The notes under the pieces are model-generated. The model saw nothing but the letters and a program-made list of their open reading frames with translations. It had not been told where the DNA came from and did no database searches. A program made the position numbers and the translations under genes. Positions 34,533 through 43,680 of a stretch of 64,000 nucleotides of DNA are shown here, piece by piece; the stretch's first letter is position 1, and each line of letters starts with the position of its first letter. Source of the stretch: CAVTWH01 sp963850915 (lineage in GTDB: Bacteria > Actinomycetota > Actinomycetes > Mycobacteriales > Micromonosporaceae); the NCBI GenBank assembly GCA_963850915.1, contig CAWKND010000005.1:992001-1056000 (forward strand). Direction: 5' to 3'.

Positions 34533-35801
34533 TTGCCGGACAAAGCCTCCCCGGCTGGCAGCACACCGCCAGCCGAACACACGATCCCGTCGGACCGACC
34601 CCGGGTAATTCTCGGAGTGGCCGGCGGGATCGCCGCGTACAAGGCCTGCGAGCTGCTGCGCCTGTTCACCGAGTCGGGGCATGACGTGCGGGTGGTACCC
34701 ACCGCCGCCGCACTGCGCTTCGTCGGCCGCCCCACCTGGGAGGCGCTCTCCGGGCACCCGGTCAGCGAGGACGTCTGGACTGGCGCCGAGCAGGTACCGC
34801 ACGTGCAGCTGGGTCGCCAGGCGCAGCTCGTGGTGGTGGCCCCGGCGACCGCGGACGTACTGGCCCGGGCGGCGCACGGGCTCGCCGACGACCTGCTCAC
34901 CAACATCCTGCTCACCGCGCGCTGCCCGGTGCTCTTCGCGCCGGCGATGCACACCGAGATGTGGGAGCACCCGGCCACCGTTGCCAACGTCGCCACCCTG
35001 CGCGAGCGCGGCACGCTGGTGCTCGACCCCGCGAGCGGGCGGTTGACCGGCGCGGATACCGGCAAGGGCCGGCTGCCCGAGCCCGCCGAGATCTTCGCCG
35101 CCGCCACCCAACTGCTGCGCCGGGGTGGCGCGCCGGCCGACCTGACCGGGCGGCACGTGGTGGTGACCGCCGGGGGTACCCGGGAGCCACTGGACCCGGT
35201 GCGCTTCCTCGGCAACAGGTCCTCGGGCAAGCAGGGGTACGCCTTCGCGCGTACCGCCGTGGCGCGCGGTGCCCGGGTCACCCTGGTGGCCGCGAATGTC
35301 GGGCTGCCCGATCCGGCCGGCGTCACGGTGCTGCGCGTCGGTACCACCGAGGAGCTGCGTACCGCCACGGTCGCCACGGCCGCCGATGCTGACGCGGTGG
35401 TGATGGCCGCCGCACCGGCCGACTTCCGCCCCGCCACGTACCAGTCGAACAAGATCAAGAAAACCGACGACGGCTCGGCGCCGACCCTCGAGCTGGTGAC
35501 CACCCCGGACATCGCGGCGGAGCTCGGCGCCCGCAAGCGCCCCGGTCAGATCCTCGTCGCGTTCGCCGCGGAGACCCACGACGCGCTCGTCCACGGCCGC
35601 GCCAAACTCGCCCGCAAACGCGCCGACCTCATCGTGGTCAACGAGGTCGGTGCCGAGCGCGGCTTCGGTACGGATGTCAACGCTGCCACCGTTATCGGCG
35701 CCGACGGGTCCGTTACCGACCTGGCTGAGCAGCCCAAAGAGGCACTCGCCGATGCGGTGTGGGATCTCGTGGTTGTGCGCTGGGCCACCAAGTCGCGCTA
35801 A
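34533..35801 (+). CDS. coaBC: Bifunctional phosphopantothenoylcysteine synthase/decarboxylase
   Basis: Two CoA-pathway steps. 422 residues. CoaC flavoprotein domain (about 28-205): GVAGGIAAYKA, catalytic His in QVPHVQLG, and PAMHTEMW (His where many bacteria have Asn). CoaB domain (about 210-420): TAGGTREPLDPVRFLGNRSS, APADFRP and NKIKK. No ATG or GTG fits before the core; TTG 34533 is the best start, eight bases after rpoZ. Order gmk-rpoZ-coaBC-metK is standard. Confidence 0.93.
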   Translation: MPDKASPAGSTPPAEHTIPSDRPRVILGVAGGIAAYKACELLRLFTESGHDVRVVPTAAALRFVGRPTWEALSGHPVSEDVWTGAEQVPHVQLGRQAQLVVVAPATADVLARAAHGLADDLLTNILLTARCPVLFAPAMHTEMWEHPATVANVATLRERGTLVLDPASGRLTGADTGKGRLPEPAEIFAAATQLLRRGGAPADLTGRHVVVTAGGTREPLDPVRFLGNRSSGKQGYAFARTAVARGARVTLVAANVGLPDPAGVTVLRVGTTEELRTATVATAADADAVVMAAAPADFRPATYQSNKIKKTDDGSAPTLELVTTPDIAAELGARKRPGQILVAFAAETHDALVHGRAKLARKRADLIVVNEVGAERGFGTDVNAATVIGADGSVTDLAEQPKEALADAVWDLVVVRWATKSR

Positions 35802-35841
35802 TATCCGCGTCTCAGCTCGCGGACACACCAGCTGACCTGGC

Positions 35842-35869
35842 TTAGTTCTATAGCGCGAGCGCGTAAACT
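35842..35869 (+). promoter_or_regulatory. Candidate metK promoter
   Basis: TTAGTT (35842-35847), 16-base spacer, TAAACT (35864-35869). The start would be near 35876, 28 bases before the metK GTG. No SAM riboswitch fits in this leader. Confidence 0.4.
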
Positions 35870-35903
35870 CGTCGCGTTCCACCTAACGGATGCTGGAGGG
35901 CAA

Positions 35904-37097
35904 GTGGCACGTCGTCTGTTCACGTCGGAGTCGGTGACCGAGGGACACCCGGACAAGATTGCTGACCAGATCAGTGACGGCGTCCTCGACGCTCTGCTCG
36001 CGGCCGACCCGCGCAGCCGGGTGGCGGTGGAGACGCTGATCACCACTGGCCAGGTACATGTCGCGGGTGAAGTCACCACCCAGGCCTGGGCCGATATCCC
36101 GACCATCGTGCGGGAGACCATCCTGCGCATCGGGTACGACTCCTCGAAGAAGGGCTTCGACGGCGCGTCCTGTGGCGTGAACATCGCCATCGGCTCGCAG
36201 TCGCCGGACATCGCCCAGGGCGTGGACAGCGCCATCGAGCTGCGTACCGGTGAGTCGGACGCGCTGCTGGACGCGCAGGGCGCCGGCGACCAGGGGATGA
36301 TGTTCGGCTTCGCCTGCTCGGAGACGCCCGAGCTGATGCCGCTGCCGATCGCCCTCGCTCACCGGCTGGCCCGCCGGCTGTCCGTGGTCCGCAAGGACGG
36401 CACCATCCCCTACCTGCGCCCGGACGGCAAGACCCAGGTCACCGTCGAGTACGACGGGCTGCGCCCGATCCGGCTCAACACCGTGGTCGTCTCCTCGCAG
36501 CACGCCCCGGACATCTCGCTGGAGTCGCTGCTCTCGCCGGACGTCCGGGAGCACGTGATCACTCCTGAGCTGGAGGGCCTGGGCCTGGACACCGAGGGCT
36601 ACCGGCTGCTCGTCAACCCGACCGGCCGGTTCGAGATCGGTGGCCCGATGGGCGACGCCGGGCTGACCGGCCGGAAGATCATCGTGGACACCTACGGCGG
36701 GTACGCCCGGCACGGTGGCGGTGCCTTCTCCGGTAAGGACCCGTCGAAGGTGGACCGGTCGGCGGCCTACGCGATGCGCTGGGTGGCCAAGAACGTGGTA
36801 GCCGCCGGGCTGGCCGAGCGCTGCGAGGCGCAGGTGGCGTACGCCATCGGCAAGGCCCACCCGGTCAGCCTGTTCGTGGAGACCTTCGGCACCGAGACCG
36901 TCCCGGTCGAGCGCATCGAGAAGGCCATCAACGAGGTCTTCGACCTGCGGCCGGCCGCGATCATCCGGGACCTGGAGCTGCTCCGCCCGATCTACCAGCA
37001 GACCGCCGCCTACGGCCACTTCGGCCGCGAGCTGCCGGACTTCACCTGGGAGCGCACCGACCGCACCGCCGACCTGAAGTCGGCCGCGGGCGCCTGA
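35904..37097 (+). CDS. metK: S-adenosylmethionine synthetase
   Basis: 397 residues, full length. Makes SAM from ATP and methionine. FTSESVTEGHPDKIADQISD at the N-terminus, GAGDQGMMFGFAC (adenine loop), GGGAFSGKDPSKVDRSAAY (phosphate loop). GTG 35904 behind GGAGGG. GTAC sites are sparse, as in mihF, fitting high expression. A strong terminator follows. Confidence 0.97.
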   Translation: MARRLFTSESVTEGHPDKIADQISDGVLDALLAADPRSRVAVETLITTGQVHVAGEVTTQAWADIPTIVRETILRIGYDSSKKGFDGASCGVNIAIGSQSPDIAQGVDSAIELRTGESDALLDAQGAGDQGMMFGFACSETPELMPLPIALAHRLARRLSVVRKDGTIPYLRPDGKTQVTVEYDGLRPIRLNTVVVSSQHAPDISLESLLSPDVREHVITPELEGLGLDTEGYRLLVNPTGRFEIGGPMGDAGLTGRKIIVDTYGGYARHGGGAFSGKDPSKVDRSAAYAMRWVAKNVVAAGLAERCEAQVAYAIGKAHPVSLFVETFGTETVPVERIEKAINEVFDLRPAAIIRDLELLRPIYQQTAAYGHFGRELPDFTWERTDRTADLKSAAGA

Positions 37098-37110
37098 TCC
37101 GCCGCACTCG

Positions 37111-37147
37111 CGCTGGCCCGTCCCGGTTCGCCCGGGGCGGGCCAGCG
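37111..37147 (+). terminator. metK terminator
   Basis: 16-base arms (37111-37126, 37132-37147) pair with a single G-U wobble around a 5-base loop, followed within a few bases by the T-rich TTCTTTTCT. Rho-independent type. Confidence 0.75.
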
Positions 37148-37159
37148 TCGTTCCCCGTT

Positions 37160-37187
37160 CTTTTCTGGTCGCGCTTTTCTGGTCGCG
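37160..37187. repeat. 14-bp tandem duplication
   Basis: Two exact copies of CTTTTCTGGTCGCG (37160-37173, 37174-37187) between the metK terminator and priA, followed by a partial GGTCGCGCTTCGCGG. Confidence 0.85.
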
Positions 37188-37257
37188 GGTCGCGCTTCGC
37201 GGCTCGCTGGGGCGGGTCCGGGCGGGCGGTGTCGCTCCGGTCTGGTAGACCGTTGCC

Positions 37258-39241
37258 ATGCCCGCCCGCGCCAAGCCCACCAGCGCTTCCGAGCGCTCAC
37301 CGGCGCCGGACGCGCCGGTTGCCCGGGTCTGCGTCGATGTCGGGCTGCCGCACCTGGACCGGCCCTTCGAATATCTGGTACCCGCCGACCTCGACGACAA
37401 GGCACAGCCGGGGGTACGGGTGCGGGTCCGGTTCGCCGGTCAACTCGTGGACGGCTACCTGCTCGAGCGCGCCGACACCGCAGAGCACCCGGGCCGGCTG
37501 GCCTACCTGGAGCGGGTGGTCTCCGCCGAGCGGGTACTCGATCCGCAGGTGGCCCAGGTGGCGCGCGCGGTTGCCGACCGGTACGCCGGCACGCTCGCCG
37601 ATGTACTGCGGCTGGCCGTCCCGCCCCGGCACGCCCGCAGCGAGTCGGGTACGCCGGTCACCGCGCCCGCCGCACCGGTCGAGGCGGCTGAGCCGGGGCC
37701 GGGTGGGTGGGCCCGGTACGGCGCGGGAGCGGGGTTCCTCACCGCGCTGGGTCGGATGGCGGCTCCGCGCGCGGTGTGGACGGCGCTGCCCGGCGAGGAC
37801 TGGCCGGTCAGGTTCGCCGAGGCGGCCGCGGCGTCGGTACGCACCGGCCGGGGCGCTGTACTCGTCGTCGCCGACGCCCGTGACCTGGATCGGCTGGATG
37901 CCGCGCTGACCACGGTGCTGGGCGCCGGCCGGCACGTGGCGCTGTCGGCGGCGCTCGGGCCGGCCGAACGGTACCGGCGGTTCCTGGTGGCCGCGCGCGG
38001 GGAGGTGTCCGTGGTCGCGGGTACCCGGGCGGCCGCCTTCGCGCCAGTCCCCGACCTGGGGCTGGTGGCGATCTGGGACGACGGTGACGACCTGCACGCC
38101 GAGCCGCGCGCCCCGTACCCGCACGCCCGCGAGGTACTCCTCACCCGGGCGCAGCAGACCGACGCGGGGGTACTTCTCGGCGGGTACGCCCGCAGTGTCG
38201 AGGCGCAGTCGCTGGTCGAGTCCGGCTGGGCCAAGGAGCTGTCGGCGCCCCGGGACACGGTGCGCGCCAGTGCCCCGGCGGTACACGCCGCCAGCGACGA
38301 TCTCCGCGACCATGCCGCCGCGCGGCTGCCGTCACTCGCCTGGCGGGCTGCCCGGGACGCGCTGGCCGCCGACGCCCCGGTGCTGGTCCAGGTACCGCGC
38401 CGGGGCTACCTGCCGGCGGTCGCGTGCGCCGACTGTCACACCCCGGCCCGCTGCCCGCACTGCCAGGGTCCGCTCTCGCTTGCCGGCGGGAACTCCACTG
38501 CCAGCCAGCCGACCTGTCGCTGGTGTGCCCGCACCGCCGCCGGCTACACCTGCCCGCACTGTGGCTCGCGCCGGCTGCGGGCGGCGGTGATCGGTGCCGG
38601 GCGTACCGCCGAGGAACTGGGCCGGGCCTTCCCGGGCGTACCGGTACGCACCTCCGGCCGCGACGGCGTACTCGCGTCGGTACCGGCGACCGCGGCCGTG
38701 GTGGTGTGTACCCCCGGTGCCGAGCCGGTCGCCGAGCCCCGGATACGGCGCGGTACTGCTGCTGGACACCTGGGCCCTGCTCACCCGGGCCGACCTGCGC
38801 GCCGAGGAGGAGGCGCTGCGCCGCTGGCTGGCGGCCGCCGCGCTGGCCCGGCCGGCGAGTCAGGGCGGCACCGTGGTCGTGGTGGCCGACGGCGGGATCG
38901 CCCCGGTGCAGGCGCTGCGCCGGTTCGACCCGGGCTGGCTGGCCGCCCGGGAACTGGCCGGGCGGCGCGAACTGGGCTTCCCGCCCGTGGTCCGGATGGC
39001 TTCGCTGACCGGGACGGCGGAGGCGATCGCCGAACTGCTGGCCGCCGCCCGACTGCCGGACAACGTGGAGCAGTTGGGGCCGGTACCGCTGGCCGACGGG
39101 CAGGAGCGGCTGCTGCTGCGTACCGTCCGGCGCACCGGCCCGGCCCTGGCCGACGCGCTGCGGGCCGCCGCCGGAGTACGCAGCGCGCGCAAGCGCCCCG
39201 ACCCGGTACGCATCCAACTCGACCCCCGGGAGCTGCTGTGA
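37258..39241 (+). pseudogene. priA: Primosomal protein N' (actinobacterial PriA), one frameshift
   Basis: About 661 codons. N-terminal 3'-DNA-binding domain (VDVGLPHLDRPFEYLVP), a degenerate helicase region as in other actinobacterial PriA, a zinc-binding segment with Cys pairs (CADCHTPARCPHC; CRWCARTAAGYTCPHC), and a C-terminal domain (ELAGRRELGFPPVVRMA). At the CCCC run 38737-38740 the frame slips one base: AEP must join GYGAVLLLDTWALL. Removing one C restores the protein. As priA is a replication-restart gene, this is more likely a homopolymer sequence error than real loss. ATG 37258; TAGACC six bases upstream hints at a leaderless start. Confidence 0.85.
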
Positions 39242-40443
39242 CGCCCACCCCCGAGGAGGCGGTTGGGCTGCTCGTCGGCGGACCGGGACGGGTCGATCCG
39301 TACCCGCTCTACGAGATCCTGCGCGGCGTCGGGCCGGTGTACGAGGCCGCCCCGAACTGGTACGTGATCACCGGGTACGCCGAGGCCGACGCGGTACTGC
39401 GCGACCCGGGCTTCCTGGTGGAGGACGCCGCCCGGCTGGATCGCAGCTGGCCGGCCTGGCGGGAGCACTCGGCGATGCGGTTGATCGCCGCCTCCATCCT
39501 GGCCACCAACCCGCCCGACCACGAGCGGATGCGCCGGCTGGTCAGCGGCGCGTTCACCGCGCGTCGGGTGGCCGCCCTGCGCGGTGCGGTGGAGCGCATC
39601 GCCGACGGCTGCGGTGAGCGGCTGGACACCGGGGGAGCCGTCGACTTCGTGGCGGAGTTTGCCTTCCCACTGCCGATCGGGATGATCTGCGAACTGCTGG
39701 GGGTACCGGAGTCCGACCGGGCCTGGTTCCGCCCCCGTGCCGCGGCGCTCACCGAGGCGCTGGAGTTCGTGGCCGCCGAGGATCTCGGCCCAGCCGATCG
39801 GGCAGCAGACGAACTCGCCGACTACTTCCTGGAGCTGGTCGCGCTGCGCCGGCGTACCCCGGGGGACGACCTGACCAGCGCGCTGGTGGCCGCGCACGCC
39901 GCCGACCCGGGGCAGCTCGCCGCCCGCGAACTCCTCGGCAACCTGGCGATCCTGCTGGTCGCCGGCTTCGAGACGACCACCAACCTGCTCGGCAACGGGC
40001 TGCACGCGCTGCTGCGCCACCCCGCCGCGCTCGCCGACCTACGGGCGCAGCCGGCGCGGGCAGCGGCGTACGTCGAGGAGATGCTGCGCTTCGACTCGCC
40101 CGTGCAGCTCACCTCCCGGACCGCGACCCGGGACACGGCGGTCGAGGGCGTCGTGATCCCGGCCGGCGCGGCCACGCTGGTACTGCTCGGCGCGGCGAAC
40201 CGGGACCCGCGCCGCTTCTCCGTACCTGACATGTTCGACCCGGACCGCCCGGCCAACCAGCCGATCTCGTTCGGCGCCGGGGCACACTTCTGCGTCGGGG
40301 CAGCGCTGGCCCGGCTGGAGGCACAGGTCGCCTTCCCCCGGCTGCTGGCCCGCTTCGCCCGGTTGGAGCCGGCCGGCGAGCCGACCCGGCGCGACCGGCT
40401 GACCCTGCGCGGTTACCGCACCCTGCCGATCCACGCCCACTGA
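39238..40443 (+). CDS. Cytochrome P450
   Basis: 401-residue soluble bacterial P450. C-helix HERMRRLVSGAF, I-helix AGFETT (residues 242-247), K-helix ExxR at 281-284, haem loop FGAGAHFCVG with Cys352 as the iron ligand. Substrate unknown; no redox partner or biosynthetic cluster nearby. GTG 39238 overlaps the priA stop (GTGA), so translation is coupled to a replication gene, an odd pairing. A 30-bp minisatellite follows. Confidence 0.93.
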   Translation: MTPTPEEAVGLLVGGPGRVDPYPLYEILRGVGPVYEAAPNWYVITGYAEADAVLRDPGFLVEDAARLDRSWPAWREHSAMRLIAASILATNPPDHERMRRLVSGAFTARRVAALRGAVERIADGCGERLDTGGAVDFVAEFAFPLPIGMICELLGVPESDRAWFRPRAAALTEALEFVAAEDLGPADRAADELADYFLELVALRRRTPGDDLTSALVAAHAADPGQLAARELLGNLAILLVAGFETTTNLLGNGLHALLRHPAALADLRAQPARAAAYVEEMLRFDSPVQLTSRTATRDTAVEGVVIPAGAATLVLLGAANRDPRRFSVPDMFDPDRPANQPISFGAGAHFCVGAALARLEAQVAFPRLLARFARLEPAGEPTRRDRLTLRGYRTLPIHAH

Positions 40444-40470
40444 AGCTGACCAGCCGGGTCGCGGCCACGG

Positions 40471-40597
40471 TGACGCTCCCCGAGCCAGGGCGCGGCCGGG
40501 TGGCGCTCCCCGAACAAAGGCGCAGCCGGGTGGCGCTCCCCGAGCAAAGGTACGGCCGGGGTGCCGCTCCCCGAGCCAAGGCGGGGGTACGGCCGGG
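40471..40597. repeat. 30-bp minisatellite between the P450 gene and def
   Basis: Three exact-length 30-base units (40471-40500, 40501-40530, 40531-40560) and a fourth expanded to 37 (40561-40597). Core GCTCCCCGA..A(A/G)GG..C(A/G)GCCGGG; neighbouring units differ at a few bases. It occupies most of the 173-base gap, so def's promoter must lie in or right after it. Confidence 0.9.
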
Positions 40598-40604
40598 TGA
40601 TCCG

Positions 40605-40610
40605 TAGGAT
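40605..40610 (+). promoter_or_regulatory. -10 box for a likely leaderless def transcript
   Basis: TAGGAT, then six bases, then GTG 40617. Its -35 region would fall in the last repeat unit. Confidence 0.45.
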
Positions 40611-40616
40611 GGTCGG

Positions 40617-41147
40617 GTGACCGTGACGCCCATCCGCCTGCTCGGCGACCCGATCCTGCGTAGCCCCGCCGATCCGGTGGTCAACTTCGACAAGGAGCTG
40701 CGCAAGCTGGTCAAGGACCTGACCGACACGCTGCTGGAGGCGCAGGGCGCCGGCCTGGCCGCGCCGCAGGTCGGGGTCGGGCTGCGGGTCTTCGTCTTCG
40801 ACGTCGACGACATCCAGGGGCACCTGGTCAACCCGGTGCTGGAGTTCCCCGACGAGGAGGAGCAGGACGGCCAGGAGGGCTGCCTGTCCATCCCGGGCGT
40901 GTACATCGACACGGTGCGCCGGCAGAACGTGATCGCGAAGGGGTACACCGAGTCGGGTGATCCGCTGCAGATCGTGGGTACCGGCATGATGGCGCGCTGC
41001 CTGCAGCACGAGACGGACCACCTGGACGGCGTGCTGTTCCTGGAGCGGCTCGACTCCGCCCGGCGCAAGCAGGCGATGAAGGAGGTCCGGGCGGCGGACT
41101 GGTACCGGGAAGGGCTCACCGTCAAGGTCAGCCCGCACGGGGGCTGA
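40617..41147 (+). CDS. def: Peptide deformylase
   Basis: 176 residues. Removes formyl from new N-termini. All three motifs are intact: GAGLAAPQVG, EGCLSIPG (metal Cys) and QHETDHLDG (metal His pair and catalytic Glu). fmt starts five bases later, so formylation and deformylation genes are adjacent, as is common. Confidence 0.96.
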   Translation: MTVTPIRLLGDPILRSPADPVVNFDKELRKLVKDLTDTLLEAQGAGLAAPQVGVGLRVFVFDVDDIQGHLVNPVLEFPDEEEQDGQEGCLSIPGVYIDTVRRQNVIAKGYTESGDPLQIVGTGMMARCLQHETDHLDGVLFLERLDSARRKQAMKEVRAADWYREGLTVKVSPHGG

Positions 41148-41151
41148 CGCG

Positions 41152-42075
41152 ATGCGGTTGGTTTTCGCCGGTACCCCCGAGGTTGCCCTGCCCGCCCTCG
41201 ATGCCATCGCCGCGTCGCGGCATGAGCTGGTCGCCGTGCTGACCCGGCCGGACGCGCCCGCCGGGCGGGGCCGGCACCTGGTCCGCTCACCCGTCGGCGG
41301 CTGGGCCGACGCGCGGGGTATCGAGGTACTCACCCCGGCGAAGCCGCGCGAACCGGAGTTCCTCGACCGGCTGCGGGCGCTCGCCGTGGACTGCGTACCG
41401 GTGGTCGCCTACGGCGCGCTGGTACCCCCGGCGGCGCTGGCCATCCCGGCACACGGCTGGGTGAACCTGCACTTCTCGCTGCTGCCCGCGTGGCGTGGCG
41501 CGGCACCCGTCCAGCACGCTGTCCTGCACGGTGACGAGGTGACCGGCGCGAGCGTCTTCCAGCTGGAGCAGGGCCTGGACACCGGCCCGGTCTACGGCAC
41601 GCTCACCGAGACGATCGAGCCGAAGGACACCTCCGGCGACCTGCTGGCCCGGCTGGCGACAGCCGGTGCGCGGCTGCTGGTGGAGGTCCTCGACGGCATC
41701 GAGGCCGGCGCGCTGCGTGCGCTGCCGCAGCCGACCGACGGCGTCTCGCTGGCCCCGAAGCTGACCGTCGAGGATGCCCAGATCCGTTGGGGCGAACCGG
41801 CTTTCGCGGTCGACCGGCGGATCCGGGCGGCCACCCCGGCGCCCGGCGCGTGGACGACGCTGCGCGGTGAGCGGGTGAAACTCGGCCCGGTGCTGCGCGA
41901 GCAGTCCGGTTCGCTGCCGGTGGGCGAGATCCGGGTGGAGCGCAACAGGGTACTGGTCGGCACCGGCACCGTGCCGGTGCGGTTGGGTGAGGTACGGGCG
42001 GCCGGCAAGAAGCCGATGCCGGCAGACGCGTGGGCGCGGGGTACCCGCCCGGAACCGGGTGAGGTGTTCGGGTGA
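41152..42075 (+). CDS. fmt: Methionyl-tRNA formyltransferase
   Basis: 307 residues. Formylates initiator Met-tRNA with 10-formyl-THF. N-terminal Rossmann part MRLVFAGTPEVALPALDAI; catalytic NLHFSLLPAWRGAAPVQHA; and DTGPVYG. The C-terminal OB-like domain includes KPMPADAWARG. GTGA overlap with rsmB. Confidence 0.96.
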   Translation: MRLVFAGTPEVALPALDAIAASRHELVAVLTRPDAPAGRGRHLVRSPVGGWADARGIEVLTPAKPREPEFLDRLRALAVDCVPVVAYGALVPPAALAIPAHGWVNLHFSLLPAWRGAAPVQHAVLHGDEVTGASVFQLEQGLDTGPVYGTLTETIEPKDTSGDLLARLATAGARLLVEVLDGIEAGALRALPQPTDGVSLAPKLTVEDAQIRWGEPAFAVDRRIRAATPAPGAWTTLRGERVKLGPVLREQSGSLPVGEIRVERNRVLVGTGTVPVRLGEVRAAGKKPMPADAWARGTRPEPGEVFG

Positions 42076-43547
42076 GCCATCCAGGCGGCCGACCGCAGGG
42101 GAGTGCACCGCGCTTCGGCGGGCGCGACAACCCGCGCCGGGAACAGCGCGACGAGCGGCGCAACGGTACCCGCCCGACTGCCGGTACCCGCCCGCTGGTG
42201 GACCCGGCCCGGCAGGCGGCGTACGAGGCGCTGGCGGCGGTACACCGCGACGACGCGTACGCCAACCTGACGCTGCCCAAGATCCTGCGCGAGTACGGCC
42301 TGCACGGGCGGGACGCGGCGTTCGCCACCGAGCTGACCTACGGGACGCTCCGGGCGACCGGCACGCTGGACGCCATCGTCTCCGCCGCCGCCGAGCGGGA
42401 GATGAGCCGGATCGACCCGCCGGTACGCGACGCCCTGCGGCTGGGCGCCTACCAGCTGCTCTACACGCGGGTACCGGCGCACGCGGCTGTTTCGGCAACG
42501 GTTGACCTGGTACGCATGGTGCAGGGCCCGGGCGCCACCGGCTTCGCCAACGCGGTGCTGCGCACCATCGGCGACAAGCCGCTGGAGGAGTGGCTGACCC
42601 AGCTCGCCCCGGCGTACGAGACCGACCCGGTGGGCAATCTGGCGATCGTCCAGCACCATCCCCAGTGGATCGTCCGGGCCTTCGCCGATGCCCTGGGCGG
42701 CGACCTCACCGAGACCGCCGAGCTGCTCAAAGAGGACAACGAGCGGCCACCCGTGCACCTGTGCGCCCGCCCGGGTCGGGCCGACGCGATCGAGCTGGCC
42801 GACGAGGTGGGCGGCGCTCCCGGCGCGTTCTCGCCCTACGCGGTGTACCTCTCCGGTGGCGCCCCGGGCGATCTGGCGGCCATCCGGGACGGCCGGGCAC
42901 ACGTGCAGGACGAGGGTTCGCAGCTGGTCGCGCTGGCGCTGGCCGGCGCCCCGGTCGACGGCTCCGACAGCCGGTGGCTGGACCTGTGTGCCGGCCCTGG
43001 CGGCAAGGCGGCGCTGCTCGGCGCGCTGGCCGCCGAGCGGGGAGCGCAGCTGACCGCGGTGGAGATCGCTCCGCACCGCGCCGAGCTGGTCCGCCATGCC
43101 ACCCGCGGGCTGCCGGTCACGGTACTGGTGGAGGATGGCCGCGACGTGGGCGGCGCGCTGCCCGAGCAGAGCTTCGACCGGGTACTCGTGGACGCGCCCT
43201 GCTCGGGCCTGGGTTCGCTGCGCCGCCGACCGGAGGCCCGTTGGCGGCGCCAGCCCAGCGACCTGCCGCCGCTGACCCGGCTGCAGCGGGAGTTGCTGGG
43301 CGCGGCGCTGCGCGCGGTCCGCCCCGGCGGGCTGGTGGCCTACGTGACCTGCTCGCCGCATGTGGTCGAGACGCACGTGACGGTCACCGAGTCGGTACGC
43401 CGGGCCAGCTTCGACGTGGAGATGGTGGACGCCCGGGCGTACCTGCCGGGGGTACCGCGACTGGGGAGTGGACCGGCCGTGCAGCTGTGGCCGCACCGGC
43501 ACGGTACCGACGCGATGTTCCTGGCCCTGCTCCGCCGTACCAGCTGA
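42072..43547 (+). CDS. rsmB: 16S rRNA (cytosine-5)-methyltransferase RsmB
   Basis: 491 residues. A charged, Arg-rich N-terminus, a NusB-like RNA-binding domain (about 45-190), then a SAM-dependent RNA m5C methyltransferase. Motif I is LDLCAGPGGKAALL, motif IV DAPCSGLGSLRRRPEARW, and the catalytic Cys lies in YVTCSPHVVET. GTG start in the fmt stop. In related gene orders rpe follows; here a four-gene cluster intervenes. Confidence 0.95.
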   Translation: MSHPGGRPQGSAPRFGGRDNPRREQRDERRNGTRPTAGTRPLVDPARQAAYEALAAVHRDDAYANLTLPKILREYGLHGRDAAFATELTYGTLRATGTLDAIVSAAAEREMSRIDPPVRDALRLGAYQLLYTRVPAHAAVSATVDLVRMVQGPGATGFANAVLRTIGDKPLEEWLTQLAPAYETDPVGNLAIVQHHPQWIVRAFADALGGDLTETAELLKEDNERPPVHLCARPGRADAIELADEVGGAPGAFSPYAVYLSGGAPGDLAAIRDGRAHVQDEGSQLVALALAGAPVDGSDSRWLDLCAGPGGKAALLGALAAERGAQLTAVEIAPHRAELVRHATRGLPVTVLVEDGRDVGGALPEQSFDRVLVDAPCSGLGSLRRRPEARWRRQPSDLPPLTRLQRELLGAALRAVRPGGLVAYVTCSPHVVETHVTVTESVRRASFDVEMVDARAYLPGVPRLGSGPAVQLWPHRHGTDAMFLALLRRTS

Positions 43548-43680
43548 GCCAACCGACGGGCCGTACCGTCACCGGCTCCGCTGAGCCCTCGTTGATCCGA
43601 CCGAGACGCACCCGTGCGCCGCGGTTCGTGGCTGCCTGCCGGCCATCGACCCTGCCGGGCCATCGACGAGGAGTCCAGCT

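Noticed and set aside
35802..35903. SAM riboswitch before metK
   Set aside because: The gap is short and lacks the conserved core; an ordinary promoter fits.
18879..38740. Programmed +1 frameshifting as the cause of the broken genes
   Set aside because: The skip sites share no slippery codon or stimulatory structure, and a homopolymer indel explains the priA case; kept only as something to exclude.
40471..40597. Possible CRISPR array
   Set aside because: Units are contiguous with no unique spacers and no cas genes are present.
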